Of a DNA stretch of 64,000 bases, positions 15,488 through 23,850 are shown one piece after another. Within the stretch, counting starts at the first letter, position 1. Each line of letters begins with the position of its first letter. This DNA comes from VXRN01 sp963664365. GTDB taxonomy: Bacteria; Chloroflexota; Dehalococcoidia; Lucifugimonadales; UBA1123. The stretch is taken from NCBI GenBank assembly GCA_963664365.1, contig OY761144.1, positions 2,542,001 through 2,606,000 of the forward strand, written 5' to 3'. The notes beneath the pieces were generated by a model. The model saw only the letters and a list, made by a program, of their open reading frames with translations, did no database searches and was not told the DNA's origin. Made by a program: the position numbers and the translations under genes.

Positions 15488-15926
15488 AGCAGGATCCAAC
15501 AGTCGGCAGAACCTAGTACAGCACGGACCTACCATATCGGTGCAGATCGGTTTTGATCCGAGTTACGAACCGGGCGGGCCGCTCCCGAACTTGGGGACAT
15601 CCCCTTGGCCCGCTCTAGTGGATACAGGCGCGGTCGCAACATGCATCGACTCCAGACTGGCTGATGACCTAAAGCTACCTATCATTGGCCGCAAGACAAT
15701 TTCGGGAGTGCTGGGCACTGGTTCCGTTTATGTGCATCTAGCCCAGATTTACATCCCCGACTTGGATTTTGTCGCCTATGGACAAGTCAATGGTGTCCAT
15801 CTCACTGCTGGCGGACAACCCCATGCTGCCATACTCGGAAGAGACTTCCTGCAATACTTCACAATGACATACGACGGCTATACAGGTGTCGTGACCATTA
15901 GGAGTAGCTTGGCTAGGAGTCAGTGA
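15477..15926 (+). CDS. Retropepsin-like aspartic protease
   Basis: A 149-residue single-domain protein with the catalytic motif ALVDTGAVATCID (DTGA near residue 50), a flap region (KTISGVLGTGSVYVHLAQIYIP) and the terminal ILGRDFLQYF block near 124. Only one catalytic Asp is present, so activity would need a homodimer as in retroviral proteases. There is no signal peptide. It is coupled to the preceding DUF5678-like gene. Its biological target is not known. Confidence 0.85.
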   Translation: MQAEAGSNSRQNLVQHGPTISVQIGFDPSYEPGGPLPNLGTSPWPALVDTGAVATCIDSRLADDLKLPIIGRKTISGVLGTGSVYVHLAQIYIPDLDFVAYGQVNGVHLTAGGQPHAAILGRDFLQYFTMTYDGYTGVVTIRSSLARSQ

Positions 15927-16235
15927 TGCCTGCAGGACAGCGGATGTACCTATCCTAAACTGGCCCGGCGACCTGAGTCGGTTGGACGCTCGAGAGTAGG
16001 ACCGAGAGGGCGCGAGCGAGCAGCCGCATGTTTGCCGGAGAATTCAAGGATAGCGGTTTGTAAAAGCGATTTGGGGGAGATGTCATCTGGAGGGGGTGCA
16101 TCGGCACGTATGCACCCTTCCTTCAAAACCAGTTTTCCGGCGAAGAATTCCCTGTCGCTGCCTTTGTCGCATTGGTCCGGCAGTTCGGCGTCTTCCGCTA
16201 GGGAAAGACGCCGAACTGAGAGCTGTCGACTGGGT
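15927..16235. other. Junction region with a degenerate lipoprotein-gene fragment
   Basis: No intact gene is present. It contains the fragment described at 16050-16160, a 15-base word AGCGGTTTGTAAAAG (16052-16066) that recurs at the edge of the duplication (18278-18292), and a probable stem GTTCGGCGTCTTTCC...GGAAAGACGCCGAAC (16181-16219, read as GTTCGGCGTCTTCCGCTAG/GGAAAGACGCCGAAC). Confidence 0.5.
16050..16160 (-). pseudogene. Fragment duplicated from the 17 kb lipoprotein gene
   Basis: The minus strand encodes REFFAGKLVLKEGCIRADAPPP. The lipoprotein at 17048 has REFFAGKLVLKEGCLRVDAPPP, and the DNA is similar over about 70 bases (16086-16155 and 17664-17732). There is no start or continuing similarity on either side. 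Confidence 0.75.
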
Positions 16236-17000
16236 CTACTGCGTGCCGCCCACTGGACCCTCTTCATCCGAGTCGGGCTCGATGGCGTTTCGGATCTCAG
16301 CCATCGTGAAGGTGGCGCCCTCGGCGAACATGTCCGGATGTATCCCCCTAGGGCGGAGGATGGTATCTCCATCGACCACTTCCACATCGAACACCCCGTT
16401 GTCGAAGACAAGAGGCCGGTACGTCGTAGCCGAAGTTCTATCCATGTACAGGGCAAGCCTCTCACCCACGTTCAGCTTAGTGTACGGCGGCGGTATGTCT
16501 GAACTCCAAGGCGGAGCGGAACGAACGACATGGATGCTATCCTCCACCTCCCCTTTCAGTGTCTCCTCCACGTCAAACCTGTAGGTCGCGCCCCTACTGT
16601 TAGAGCGCACAACGTCACTGACTGTCCCTATGACGATAACGTCCACGTTTTTCGACAGCGTTTCTATGGACGACGTAATGTCCACATACTGGTGAGAAAT
16701 TATCACTGTCTCTCCGCTCGGCTCCTCGGTCGCGGCGGAGACGTAGGTGATTCTGGGGCCTTTTATGACCGTCTCTCCACTCGGCTCCTCGGTCGCGGCG
16801 GAGACGTAGGTGATTTTGGGGCCTTTTATGACCGTCTCTCCGCTCGGCTCTGCGGTCGCTAGAGAGACGTAGGTGACTTTGGGACTTACGGCATTCTGTC
16901 CGCGATGCTCTTTCGACTCTATGTTGATCCAGACGGCGACGACCGCGACCGATGCGACCGCCGCGACGAGGATGAGGAATAGCCACTTCTTGTACTTCAT
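16236..17000 (-). CDS. Membrane-anchored or secreted protein with three 21-residue tandem repeats
   Basis: A 254-residue protein. An N-terminal hydrophobic segment (KKWLFLILVAAVASVAVVAVWI) is a signal anchor. Residues 45-110 contain three near-identical 21-residue units with core SGETVIKGPKITYVSAATEE, encoded by a 63-base tandem repeat at 16698-16880. The globular part follows: VDVIVIGTVSDVV, TYRFDVEETLKGEVEDSIHV, and a tail with DNGVFDVEVVDGDTIL. This GTV...VE..LKG layout is common in uncharacterised secreted proteins. Unit number probably varies between strains. No function is assigned. Confidence 0.72.
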   Translation of the reverse strand: MKYKKWLFLILVAAVASVAVVAVWINIESKEHRGQNAVSPKVTYVSLATAEPSGETVIKGPKITYVSAATEEPSGETVIKGPRITYVSAATEEPSGETVIISHQYVDITSSIETLSKNVDVIVIGTVSDVVRSNSRGATYRFDVEETLKGEVEDSIHVVRSAPPWSSDIPPPYTKLNVGERLALYMDRTSATTYRPLVFDNGVFDVEVVDGDTILRPRGIHPDMFAEGATFTMAEIRNAIEPDSDEEGPVGGTQ

Positions 17001-17047
17001 GACTCCGTTCCTCCTTGGCTAACCGCCGCGACTAAAACTGGCGGCGG

Positions 17048-17947
17048 TCAAGGCGGCTCGGATTCTGACACCACCGTGATGCTATTGGCGCCAACCGAGG
17101 GCCCGGGACACTTCTCGTCACCCCTGCTGGAAGAGCCGCCGCCCATGGACAGCCTATCCCCGACTTGGGCGACTATCCGGCCCGCTTCGTTGCGGACATG
17201 GACCACTCCACGGTGGTAGTAGGGCCTGAACCCAGGGGGCCATATGATGGACGAGATGTTGCCGGAATCGAGTTTCAGCCGAAGGCACTGGCCGTCCAAG
17301 ATTAGCTCACCACCGAATCCCGCGAGTACGCTATCTTGTTCACCAAGAGTCGTCTTTTGCCGTGGAAAGTGGAGATCGGAGTCCGGAAGCTGCAATGTGA
17401 GGGTGGTGGGTCCGTCGAGACTGATTGCGACAACTTCATCTCCGGCCCACAGGTAGGGCCCTGGGCAACTTGTGCGCAACTCCTTCTCCAACTCACGAAG
17501 CCGGACCGTCTGAGGACCGCTAGGGAATCCGCCGAACCGGACATGGTCTCCGACACGAGCGGCAATACGGCCGACTGCGTCGACCACCCGAATGGGTCCG
17601 TCCTCTGTGCTGAGCGTGAACGACCGCGGCCAAATGACCAGCAGCGACTCGGGATAGGAGGAATCTGGAGGGGGCGCATCGACACGTAGGCACCCTTCCT
17701 TCAGGACCAGTTTTCCGGCGAAGAATTCCCTCCCACTGTCCGGCGGTATTCGTTCGTCGTGCTGAGGGAAGGAGTCGACACGGTCTTGGCCGCCGCAACC
17801 AACTATGACCAAGGCGAGCAGTACGCTGATGAGGAGTGTCTGCAAACTGGCCGGTAGGCTGCAGGTTAGAACCCTAATGAGTCCTGAAGAGTCGGATGGT
17901 ATCTGTTGGGTTGTGGCAGTCATTAGTTCTCTGGAATTGTTGTACAT
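17048..17947 (-). CDS. Lipoprotein with N-terminus fused to a duplicated gene 5' end
   Basis: The protein proper begins at TTG 17845 with a lipoprotein signal, LQTLLISVLLALVIVGC (lipobox Cys). Two related domains follow, each with REFFAGKLVLKEGCLRVDAP-like or GGELILDGQCLRLK, a PPGF...GPIRVVDAVGRIAARVGD-type strand pair, and a CPGP segment. The open frame continues upstream to 17947, adding MYNNSRELMTATTQQIPS, which is the start of the unrelated gene family at 13662/55915. The 384-bp duplication created this junction. Whether translation starts at the borrowed ATG (17923 or 17947) or at the old TTG is unclear. Confidence 0.6.
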   Translation of the reverse strand: MYNNSRELMTATTQQIPSDSSGLIRVLTCSLPASLQTLLISVLLALVIVGCGGQDRVDSFPQHDERIPPDSGREFFAGKLVLKEGCLRVDAPPPDSSYPESLLVIWPRSFTLSTEDGPIRVVDAVGRIAARVGDHVRFGGFPSGPQTVRLRELEKELRTSCPGPYLWAGDEVVAISLDGPTTLTLQLPDSDLHFPRQKTTLGEQDSVLAGFGGELILDGQCLRLKLDSGNISSIIWPPGFRPYYHRGVVHVRNEAGRIVAQVGDRLSMGGGSSSRGDEKCPGPSVGANSITVVSESEPP

Positions 17948-18276
17948 GTGGTTGGCGGTGTCAAGAGTCAGAAGCAGGATTTTCAGGATGGGGTGGGTTT
18001 ATTAGGTTTAGGGTTTAGGGGGTAAGGTTTAGGGGGATGGGGTGATTGGGGTAGTGGATAGTTTTTGGGACCGGCGCAGACCGGGTTGATGCAGGGGCGC
18101 GGCGACCAGAGGGACTGCTATCATGACTATGCTAGAATGGCGGTCATGGAGCAGCGCAGGGAGCGTGACATGGCAACCGACGGCAACATCGCCGGAACTG
18201 AGCGGACGATCAAGGCGTCCGAGTTCAAAGCTAGATGCCTTAAGCTGATGGACGAAGTGGCTGAGAGCGGGGAGGA
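17894..18276. repeat. Segmental duplication, copy 2
   Basis: This is the counterpart of 14577-14960. The left edge lies inside the chimeric lipoprotein ORF and the right edge inside the truncated antitoxin. The word AGCGGTTTGTAAAAG directly follows the right edge and also occurs at 16052. Confidence 0.9.
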
Positions 18277-18289
18277 AAGCGGTTTGTAA
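18170..18289 (+). pseudogene. Truncated duplicate of the Phd/YefM antitoxin
   Basis: The ATG at 18170 opens a frame nearly identical to the antitoxin at 14854 for 36 residues (TERTIKASEFKARCLKLMDE), then leaves the duplicated block and stops after EESGL. It lacks the toxin-binding half. Confidence 0.9.
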
Positions 18290-18299
18290 AAGATTTCAC

Positions 18300-18328
18300 T
18301 TGCAGGATTTGGCGCTCCGTGCTATATT
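18300..18328 (+). promoter_or_regulatory. Sigma70-like promoter of the nuo operon
   Basis: TTGCAG (18300-18305), a 17-base spacer and TATATT (18323-18328) lie 138 bases before the nuoA ATG. The promoter starts just after the duplicated block ends, so the insertion stopped immediately short of it. Confidence 0.55.
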
Positions 18329-18465
18329 TCGGCTGGAAAACGAACCTGTTCCGGGTACGTTGAGGGCATAGCCGTCAGCCGTTGGGCGTCATGGGGCGTC
18401 GTGAGACATCATGACGCGGCGTGAAGGGCGCGGCCCGGAGCCAATGAGGAGGCGCTGCCGCCGAC

Positions 18466-18861
18466 ATGCTTGACGAGTACTTCCGGCAGTATGCGCTTAT
18501 CGCGATATTCATCGGCGTTGCCGCCGTGGTTCCCATCGGGATGCTGTTGGCAAGCTGGGCGCTGTCTATATTGAAGATCAGGCCCTACGCTCCGGACCCC
18601 GTGAAGAAGGCTATCTACGAGTGCGGGTTCGAGACGCTGTCGGGCCGCTGGAGCCAATTCAATTTCAGGTTCTACACTTTCGCGCTGGTCTTCGTGGTGT
18701 TTGACGTGGAGGTGGTGTTCCTGTTCCCGTGGGCGGCGAGCTTTGGGGTGATGTCGGCGCAGTTCGGCGCGTTCGTGCTGATTGAGATGCTGGTATTCGT
18801 TGCGATCCTGGTCGTCGGGTGGCTTTACGCCTGGCGCAAGGGTTCTTTGGAATGGAGCTAG
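18466..18861 (+). CDS. nuoA: NADH-quinone oxidoreductase subunit A
   Basis: 131 residues with three membrane helices (IAIFIGVAAVVPIGMLLASWAL, YTFALVFVVFDVEVVFLFPWA, FVLIEMLVFVAILVVGWLYAW) and the family loop KAIYECGFETLSGRWSQFNFRFY. It is a small membrane subunit of complex I at the interface with the peripheral arm. GAGGAGG lies 13 bases before the ATG. It is the first gene of an 11-subunit operon, with a 3-base gap to nuoB. Confidence 0.95.
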   Translation: MLDEYFRQYALIAIFIGVAAVVPIGMLLASWALSILKIRPYAPDPVKKAIYECGFETLSGRWSQFNFRFYTFALVFVVFDVEVVFLFPWAASFGVMSAQFGAFVLIEMLVFVAILVVGWLYAWRKGSLEWS

Positions 18862-18864
18862 GAA

Positions 18865-19485
18865 ATGACCCAAGACTCTAACGGAGGCGTCGGCCTCGAC
18901 CTCAAGCTGCACGATACGACTTGGGAGATCGACAGGGACGAGGGCGCTTACGTCAACCATATCAAGGCCACTCACACCGAGGCGCTTGCGGAGCCTCTGC
19001 TGGAGGTGCCGGAGGAGTTCGACCGGAACATAGCGGTCACGTCTATCGACGCGCTGATCAACTGGAGCCGGAAGTCGGCGGTGTGGCCGCTGTCGTTCGG
19101 TCTGGCGTGCTGCGCGTTCGAGATGATGGCGAGCGCGATGTCGAGGTTCGACATATCGAGGTTCGGGATGGAGGTGTTCAGGCCGTCGCCTCGGCAGGCG
19201 GACCTGATAATCATCGCGGGCACGGTGACGTGGAAGATGGCGCCCGCGATCGAGCGGGTGTACCAGCAGATGGCTGACCCGAAATGGGTCATCTCTATGG
19301 GGGTGTGCGCGACGAGCGGCGGCCCTTACTACGGGTCGTACAGCGTGGTGCCGGGGGTCAATCACATCATCCCCGTGGACGTTTACGTTCCGGGCTGCCC
19401 TCCCCGTCCGGACGCGCTGCTGTACGGAATCATGCAACTGCACGAGAAGATCAAGCGCTACTCGATCCAGCAGGGAAAGAAGTAA
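18865..19485 (+). CDS. nuoB: NADH-quinone oxidoreductase subunit B
   Basis: A 206-residue peripheral-arm subunit that carries cluster N2, next to the quinone site. The cluster cysteines are visible in FGLACCAFEMM (C82, C83), SMGVCATSGGPY and VPGCPPRP. An N-terminal extension of about 60 residues precedes the conserved domain. It is cytoplasmic-side and binds nuoC/D. It is followed closely by nuoC, whose ATG is 9 bases after the stop. Confidence 0.96.
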   Translation: MTQDSNGGVGLDLKLHDTTWEIDRDEGAYVNHIKATHTEALAEPLLEVPEEFDRNIAVTSIDALINWSRKSAVWPLSFGLACCAFEMMASAMSRFDISRFGMEVFRPSPRQADLIIIAGTVTWKMAPAIERVYQQMADPKWVISMGVCATSGGPYYGSYSVVPGVNHIIPVDVYVPGCPPRPDALLYGIMQLHEKIKRYSIQQGKK

Positions 19486-19493
19486 CGGACGCG

Positions 19494-19937
19494 ATGACCT
19501 GGGCACATTCGGGCGAGGCCGCGGCGGCGAGCATCAACGAAATGGTTCCCGGCGCCGCCGTCGAGTACAACGAGACGGACGTCTGGATTCTGCCGGAGCA
19601 TATTTTGGCGGTCGCGCGGCATCTCAAGAGCGCGGAGGGCCTCGACTTTTCGTACCTGAACGCGCTGTCGGCGGTGGACTACGTCGAGTACTTCGAGGTG
19701 GTGTATCATCTGCTGTCGCTGAGGCGGAACAGCAGCCTTGTGGTGAAGACGAAGATAGCCGGCAGGGATGCGCCCGCGATTTCCTCGGTGTGCAGCGTGT
19801 GGAAGGGCGCGGACTTGCAGGAGCGGGAGGTCTGGGACCTGATGGGAGTGAGGTTCGAGGGGCATCCGAATATGAAGCGGGTGATGTTGTGGGAGGGGTT
19901 CGACGGGCATCCGTTGAGAAAGGATTTTTTGGGATAG
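19494..19937 (+). CDS. nuoC: NADH-quinone oxidoreductase subunit C
   Basis: A 147-residue 30-kDa-type subunit with the family blocks FSYLNALSAVDYVEYFEVVYHLLSL (split by DNA position about 19650), PAISSVCSVWKGADLQEREVWDLMG and a terminal MLWEGFDGHPLRKDF. The start is ATG 19494, just after the nuoB stop; the open frame extends upstream inside nuoB without similarity. It is separate from nuoD, not a fused nuoCD. It scaffolds the quinone-reducing module. Confidence 0.93.
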   Translation: MTWAHSGEAAAASINEMVPGAAVEYNETDVWILPEHILAVARHLKSAEGLDFSYLNALSAVDYVEYFEVVYHLLSLRRNSSLVVKTKIAGRDAPAISSVCSVWKGADLQEREVWDLMGVRFEGHPNMKRVMLWEGFDGHPLRKDFLG

Positions 19938-19953
19938 GGGTAGGTTATCGGCA

Positions 19954-21057
19954 ATGGCCATAAAGACTGAGCCAGTTACTATAAACTTGGGGCCGCAGCA
20001 TCCGAGCACGCACGGGGTGTTCAGGCTTCGGGTTACGTTCGACGGCGAGGTCGTACTGGACGTCGAACCGGTCTTGGGCTACCTGCATCGGGGCTCGGAG
20101 AAGCTGGCGGAGTCGAGGACCTACGTCCAGATCGTGACGCTGACGGACAGGATGGACTACATCGCGAGCATGTCGAACAACCTGGCCTACGTGAGGGCGG
20201 TCGAAAAGCTGGCGGACATAGAGGTTCCCGAGCGGGCGCAGTACATCCGGGTTATCAGCGCGGAGCTCCAGCGCATCGCAAGCCACATGATGGCGACGGG
20301 CTTCCTTCTGAACGACCTGGGAGCGTTCGCGACGCCGTTGATGTATTGCTTCAGGGAGCGTGAGCGGATTCTGGACTTGTTCGAGATGCTGTGCGGAGCG
20401 CGGATAACGCTCAGTTACATGCGTCCGGGCGGCATCTACCAGGACGCGCCGGAGGACTTCTGGCCCGCTTTGGATAGGATCGTGGAGGACCTTCCGAAGT
20501 CCATAGACGAACTCGAAGACCTGATAACGAACAACGAGATAGTGCTGACGCGAACTCGCGGGGTCGGGACTCTGAACGCGGAGCAGGCGGTCGACTACTC
20601 GGTTAGCGGGCCTATACTCCGGGCGGCCGGGGTCGAGTGGGACCTGAGAAAGGCCGATCCATACGAGATATACGATCGTGTCGAATTCGACGTGCCGATA
20701 GGGGTGGACGGCGACAACTTCGACCGGTACATCGTGCGGGTCCAGGAGATGCGGGAGAGCGTGCGGATCATTGAGCAGTGCATCGAGCAGATTCCGGACG
20801 GGCCCGTGCGCGCCGAAGCGCCGTTCTTCATACGCGCGCCGGAGGGGGACGCATACGCGGCGGTGGAGGGGCCAAAGGGCGAGTTGGGGTTCTATCTGGT
20901 CAGCGACGGGGGCATATCTCCCTATCGGTGCAAGGTTAGGGCACCGTCGTTCATCAACCTGACTCCGCTGCGCGAGATGCTGATCGGGGGCAAGATGGGG
21001 GACCTGATAACGACGTTCGGGTCGGTTGACATAGTTCTGGGCGAGGTGGATAGATGA
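19954..21057 (+). CDS. nuoD: NADH-quinone oxidoreductase subunit D
   Basis: A 367-residue 49-kDa subunit that lines the quinone-binding cavity. Signatures are LGPQHPSTHGVFRL (quinone-site His), VLGYLHRGSEKLAE, YVQIVTLTDRMDYIASMSNN and the C-terminal YRCKVRAPSFINL...VDIVLGEVDR. It overlaps nuoH by 4 bases (ATGA). Confidence 0.96.
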   Translation: MAIKTEPVTINLGPQHPSTHGVFRLRVTFDGEVVLDVEPVLGYLHRGSEKLAESRTYVQIVTLTDRMDYIASMSNNLAYVRAVEKLADIEVPERAQYIRVISAELQRIASHMMATGFLLNDLGAFATPLMYCFRERERILDLFEMLCGARITLSYMRPGGIYQDAPEDFWPALDRIVEDLPKSIDELEDLITNNEIVLTRTRGVGTLNAEQAVDYSVSGPILRAAGVEWDLRKADPYEIYDRVEFDVPIGVDGDNFDRYIVRVQEMRESVRIIEQCIEQIPDGPVRAEAPFFIRAPEGDAYAAVEGPKGELGFYLVSDGGISPYRCKVRAPSFINLTPLREMLIGGKMGDLITTFGSVDIVLGEVDR

Positions 21058-22265
21058 GTTTCCACGTCCAGTACGCGGGCATCCTGGACTTCAAGAGCAT
21101 ATACGACCTCGTGGCCGGCTTAGCGCCGGAGGGCATGAGTTGGGCGGCGTTCACGGTGGCGGCGGCGATTTTGGCGCTGATCGTCATCAACGCGCTGGTG
21201 ATGAGCACCGCCTTGTACACTTGGTTCGAGCGCAGGGTACTCGGCAGGTTCCAGAACAGGCTCGGCCCAAACCGCTGGGGTCCGTTCGGACTTCTTCAGC
21301 CGTTCGCCGACATACTCAAGCTGATAACGAAGGAAGACACGACGCCGGAGGAGGCGGACCGGTGGGTGATGACGCTGGCTCCGATCGCGCTTCTGGTTCC
21401 GACGCTGATAGTCGCGGCAGTGATACCGTTCGGGCCGGACAGTTTCCTGGGCCGCCTGAACATCGGCATCCTGTTCGTGCTTGGGGTTACGTCGGTCAAC
21501 ACGATAGCGATATTCATGGCGGGCTGGGGTTCGGCGAACAAGTACGCGATGCTCGGAGCGATGCGCGGGGTGGCGATGCTGGTCAGCTACGAGGTTCCGA
21601 TGGCGCTGGCTGTGGTGGGCGTGGTGATCATGTCGGGATCGCTGGCGCTCTTCGACATAGTGGAAGCGCAGACCGTGCCCTATATCCTGGTGCAGCCGCT
21701 GGGATTCCTGATATTCGTCGCGGCGGCGTCGGCAGAAATGAGCCGGACGCCTTTCGACCAGATAGAGGCGGAATCCGAGTTGGGTTCCGGCTACAATACG
21801 GAGTACAGCGGGATAAAGTTCGCGCTGCTGTTCCTGGCGGAGTTCATGGCGCCGCTCATCAACGCGATGATCATAACGACGCTCTTCCTGGGCGGAACGC
21901 GGGGATTCGACCCGATTCCGGGGCAGGCTTGGTTCGTCCTCAAGACGTTCGCGGTGGTGTTCGCGCTGCTGTGGGTGAGGGCGACGTGGCCGAGGCTGCG
22001 TGTGGACCAGATAATGGGGTTCGCGTGGAAGGGGTTGTTCGCGCTGTCGCTGGTGAACATATTCGCGGTTGCCATCGCGGTTGCTATCCTTCAGGATGAG
22101 ACGGGCGCCATCGCAGCCGGGCCGCTGTGGATAATGGTAGCGGTCAACTGGGCGATCGCGGCAATCGGAATCGTGCTGACGGCGAAGGCGCTGGGTCAGC
22201 GTAAGCTAGAGCGGGAGACGCCAACGCCGTCGCCGCTCGCAAACATGTACGCGGAGGCTGATTAG
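21054..22265 (+). CDS. nuoH: NADH-quinone oxidoreductase subunit H
   Basis: A 403-residue membrane subunit that joins the membrane arm to the quinone cavity, with eight or nine helices. Family blocks are YTWFERRVLGRFQNRLGPNR, FADILKLITKED, the conserved acidic loop SRTPFDQIEAESELGSGYNTEYSG and VRATWPRLRVDQIM. It carries a short extra N-terminal segment before the first helix. Start ATG overlaps the nuoD stop. Confidence 0.96.
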   Translation: MSFHVQYAGILDFKSIYDLVAGLAPEGMSWAAFTVAAAILALIVINALVMSTALYTWFERRVLGRFQNRLGPNRWGPFGLLQPFADILKLITKEDTTPEEADRWVMTLAPIALLVPTLIVAAVIPFGPDSFLGRLNIGILFVLGVTSVNTIAIFMAGWGSANKYAMLGAMRGVAMLVSYEVPMALAVVGVVIMSGSLALFDIVEAQTVPYILVQPLGFLIFVAAASAEMSRTPFDQIEAESELGSGYNTEYSGIKFALLFLAEFMAPLINAMIITTLFLGGTRGFDPIPGQAWFVLKTFAVVFALLWVRATWPRLRVDQIMGFAWKGLFALSLVNIFAVAIAVAILQDETGAIAAGPLWIMVAVNWAIAAIGIVLTAKALGQRKLERETPTPSPLANMYAEAD

Positions 22266-22268
22266 ACG

Positions 22269-22943
22269 ATGTATGGCCTCTCACTGTTGAAGGGTCTTGG
22301 CGTGACCATGAAGAACCTGGTCTCGCCGGGGCGAATGTTCACGGTCCACCAGTACCCGGACCGCAAGATCGGGCTTATGGGGCTGGCAAGGCTGAACAAC
22401 CAGAATCCGGTGGCGTTCACGCTGAGCAAGCCGGGCCAGGCAATCAAGGCGATGGTCGGCTTGGCCTCTGTGCGGGACAGGCAGTACCAGCACCCCAGGT
22501 TCAGGGGCGAGGAGTTCTCGTGGTACGAGAACCGCTGCACGGGGTGCGCCTCGTGCGCCAAGTACTGTCCCTTGGGGATAATCCGTATCGTTACGGATCC
22601 GGCGAAGACGGATCTTCAGGAGGGGGACAAGTACTTCTTGGAGGTGTTCGACATAGACATAGGCCGTTGCATGTTCTGCGGTCTGTGCGTCGAGGCGTGT
22701 CCATACGACGCTCTGCATATGGGCAGCGGGTTCGAGGAGGGACGGTACCGCAGGCGCGACCTGGTGATCGACAAGGCGCGGCTGGTGGAGTCGCCGAAGC
22801 GCCCGAGTCACTGGTTCAGGCCGCAGTTGGCGGACAAGGAGGAGTACAACCCGTTGGAGGGCGACGAGGCTGACTGGAGAGAGGTACACAGACACGAGAA
22901 GCCGACGATTTCAGACCAGCGGTCGAGGTGGGGCCAGAGATGA
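22269..22943 (+). CDS. nuoI: NADH-quinone oxidoreductase subunit I
   Basis: A 224-residue 8Fe ferredoxin-like subunit with two tetracysteine motifs, RCTGCASCAKYCPLGI and RCMFCGLCVEACPYDAL, that hold clusters N6a and N6b. In complexes without NuoEFG this is the entry point for electrons, from ferredoxin or another donor. The C-terminal 60 residues are charged. It overlaps nuoJ by 4 bases (ATGA). Confidence 0.95.
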   Translation: MYGLSLLKGLGVTMKNLVSPGRMFTVHQYPDRKIGLMGLARLNNQNPVAFTLSKPGQAIKAMVGLASVRDRQYQHPRFRGEEFSWYENRCTGCASCAKYCPLGIIRIVTDPAKTDLQEGDKYFLEVFDIDIGRCMFCGLCVEACPYDALHMGSGFEEGRYRRRDLVIDKARLVESPKRPSHWFRPQLADKEEYNPLEGDEADWREVHRHEKPTISDQRSRWGQR

Positions 22944-23500
22944 GCCTGGGACAGGGGACGGAAGGCTCCCTAATCGTCGATATCGTCTTCTGGGTATTGG
23001 CCGTGTCCAGCATCGCTTCGGCGATCGCGGTGGTGCAGATGCGTAACCTGTTCAGGGCGGCGCTGTTCCTGATCGGGTCTTTCCTTGCCGTGGCGGGGAT
23101 GTTCATCCTGCTGAGGGCTGAGTTCCTGGCGGCGGTGCAGGTACTGATCTACGTGGGCGCGATCTCGGTGCTGATAATCTTCGCAATCCTGATGACGGGC
23201 GAGGTGGAGCGCGGCAGTCCGGCGCACACGCTGAGAATCCCGGTCGGGGTTCTGGCGGCGCTGTTCGCGGCGGTCGCGGTGTTCGTGGCGGTCGGGACGG
23301 ACTGGCAGATCATCGACACGCTCATCCAGAGTGGAGAGATAGGGAGCGCGGCGGCGAACCAGATCGAGGTGGTGTTCTCGAACACGATACCCTCGATAGC
23401 GCGGCTGCTGTTGCAGGACTTCGTTCTCGCGTTCGAGGTGGCGTCGGTGGTTCTGCTGGCGGCGATAATCGGCGCGATTGCGCTGATTCGGGAAGGTTAG
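22940..23500 (+). CDS. nuoJ: NADH-quinone oxidoreductase subunit J
   Basis: A 186-residue subunit with five membrane helices. LFRAALFLIGSFLAVAGMFILL and AAVQVLIYVGAISVLIIFAILM contain the conserved family helix TM3 region. The start is ATG 22940, overlapping the nuoI stop. An upstream in-frame start within nuoI is possible but unneeded. Confidence 0.93.
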   Translation: MSLGQGTEGSLIVDIVFWVLAVSSIASAIAVVQMRNLFRAALFLIGSFLAVAGMFILLRAEFLAAVQVLIYVGAISVLIIFAILMTGEVERGSPAHTLRIPVGVLAALFAAVAVFVAVGTDWQIIDTLIQSGEIGSAAANQIEVVFSNTIPSIARLLLQDFVLAFEVASVVLLAAIIGAIALIREG

Positions 23501-23504
23501 CGCG

Positions 23505-23843
23505 ATGAGCCTGGAGAACTTCCTGATAGTGTCGGCGATACTGTTCGCCATCGGTCTGTACGGCGCGCTGTCGAAACGGAACGCGATCGCGGTGCTGATG
23601 TCTATCGAGTTGATGTTCAACGCGGTGAACCTGGCGGCTGTGGCGTTCTCGCGCTACACCGTTCCGGCGGCGCTCGGAGGTCGTGGAGAGATGGCGCACA
23701 TGCTGTTGACCGGGCACGTGTTTTCGATATTCATAATCACGATAGCGGCGGCAGAGGTCGCGCTCGGACTGGCCATCGTGATAGCGGTGTACCGCAGCAG
23801 GTCGACGATATTCGTCACCGACGCGGCGCAGTTGAGCAAGTAG
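23505..23843 (+). CDS. nuoK: NADH-quinone oxidoreductase subunit K
   Basis: A 112-residue MrpC-like subunit with three helices and the conserved membrane glutamates in VLMSIELMFNAVNLA and TIAAAEVALGLAIVIAVYR, which take part in proton translocation. It lies 4 bases after nuoJ. Confidence 0.95.
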   Translation: MSLENFLIVSAILFAIGLYGALSKRNAIAVLMSIELMFNAVNLAAVAFSRYTVPAALGGRGEMAHMLLTGHVFSIFIITIAAAEVALGLAIVIAVYRSRSTIFVTDAAQLSK

Positions 23844-23850
23844 GCGGCTG

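Noticed and set aside
16698..16880. Regular 63-base repeats considered as a CRISPR array
   Set aside because: There are no unique spacers; the units are contiguous and in frame inside a protein gene. No cas gene is present in the window.
18409..19506. Long minus-strand open frame (365 codons) opposite nuoA/nuoB
   Set aside because: It lies wholly antisense to well-conserved nuo genes, has an Arg/His/Pro-rich composition typical of the complement of GC-rich codons, and matches nothing.
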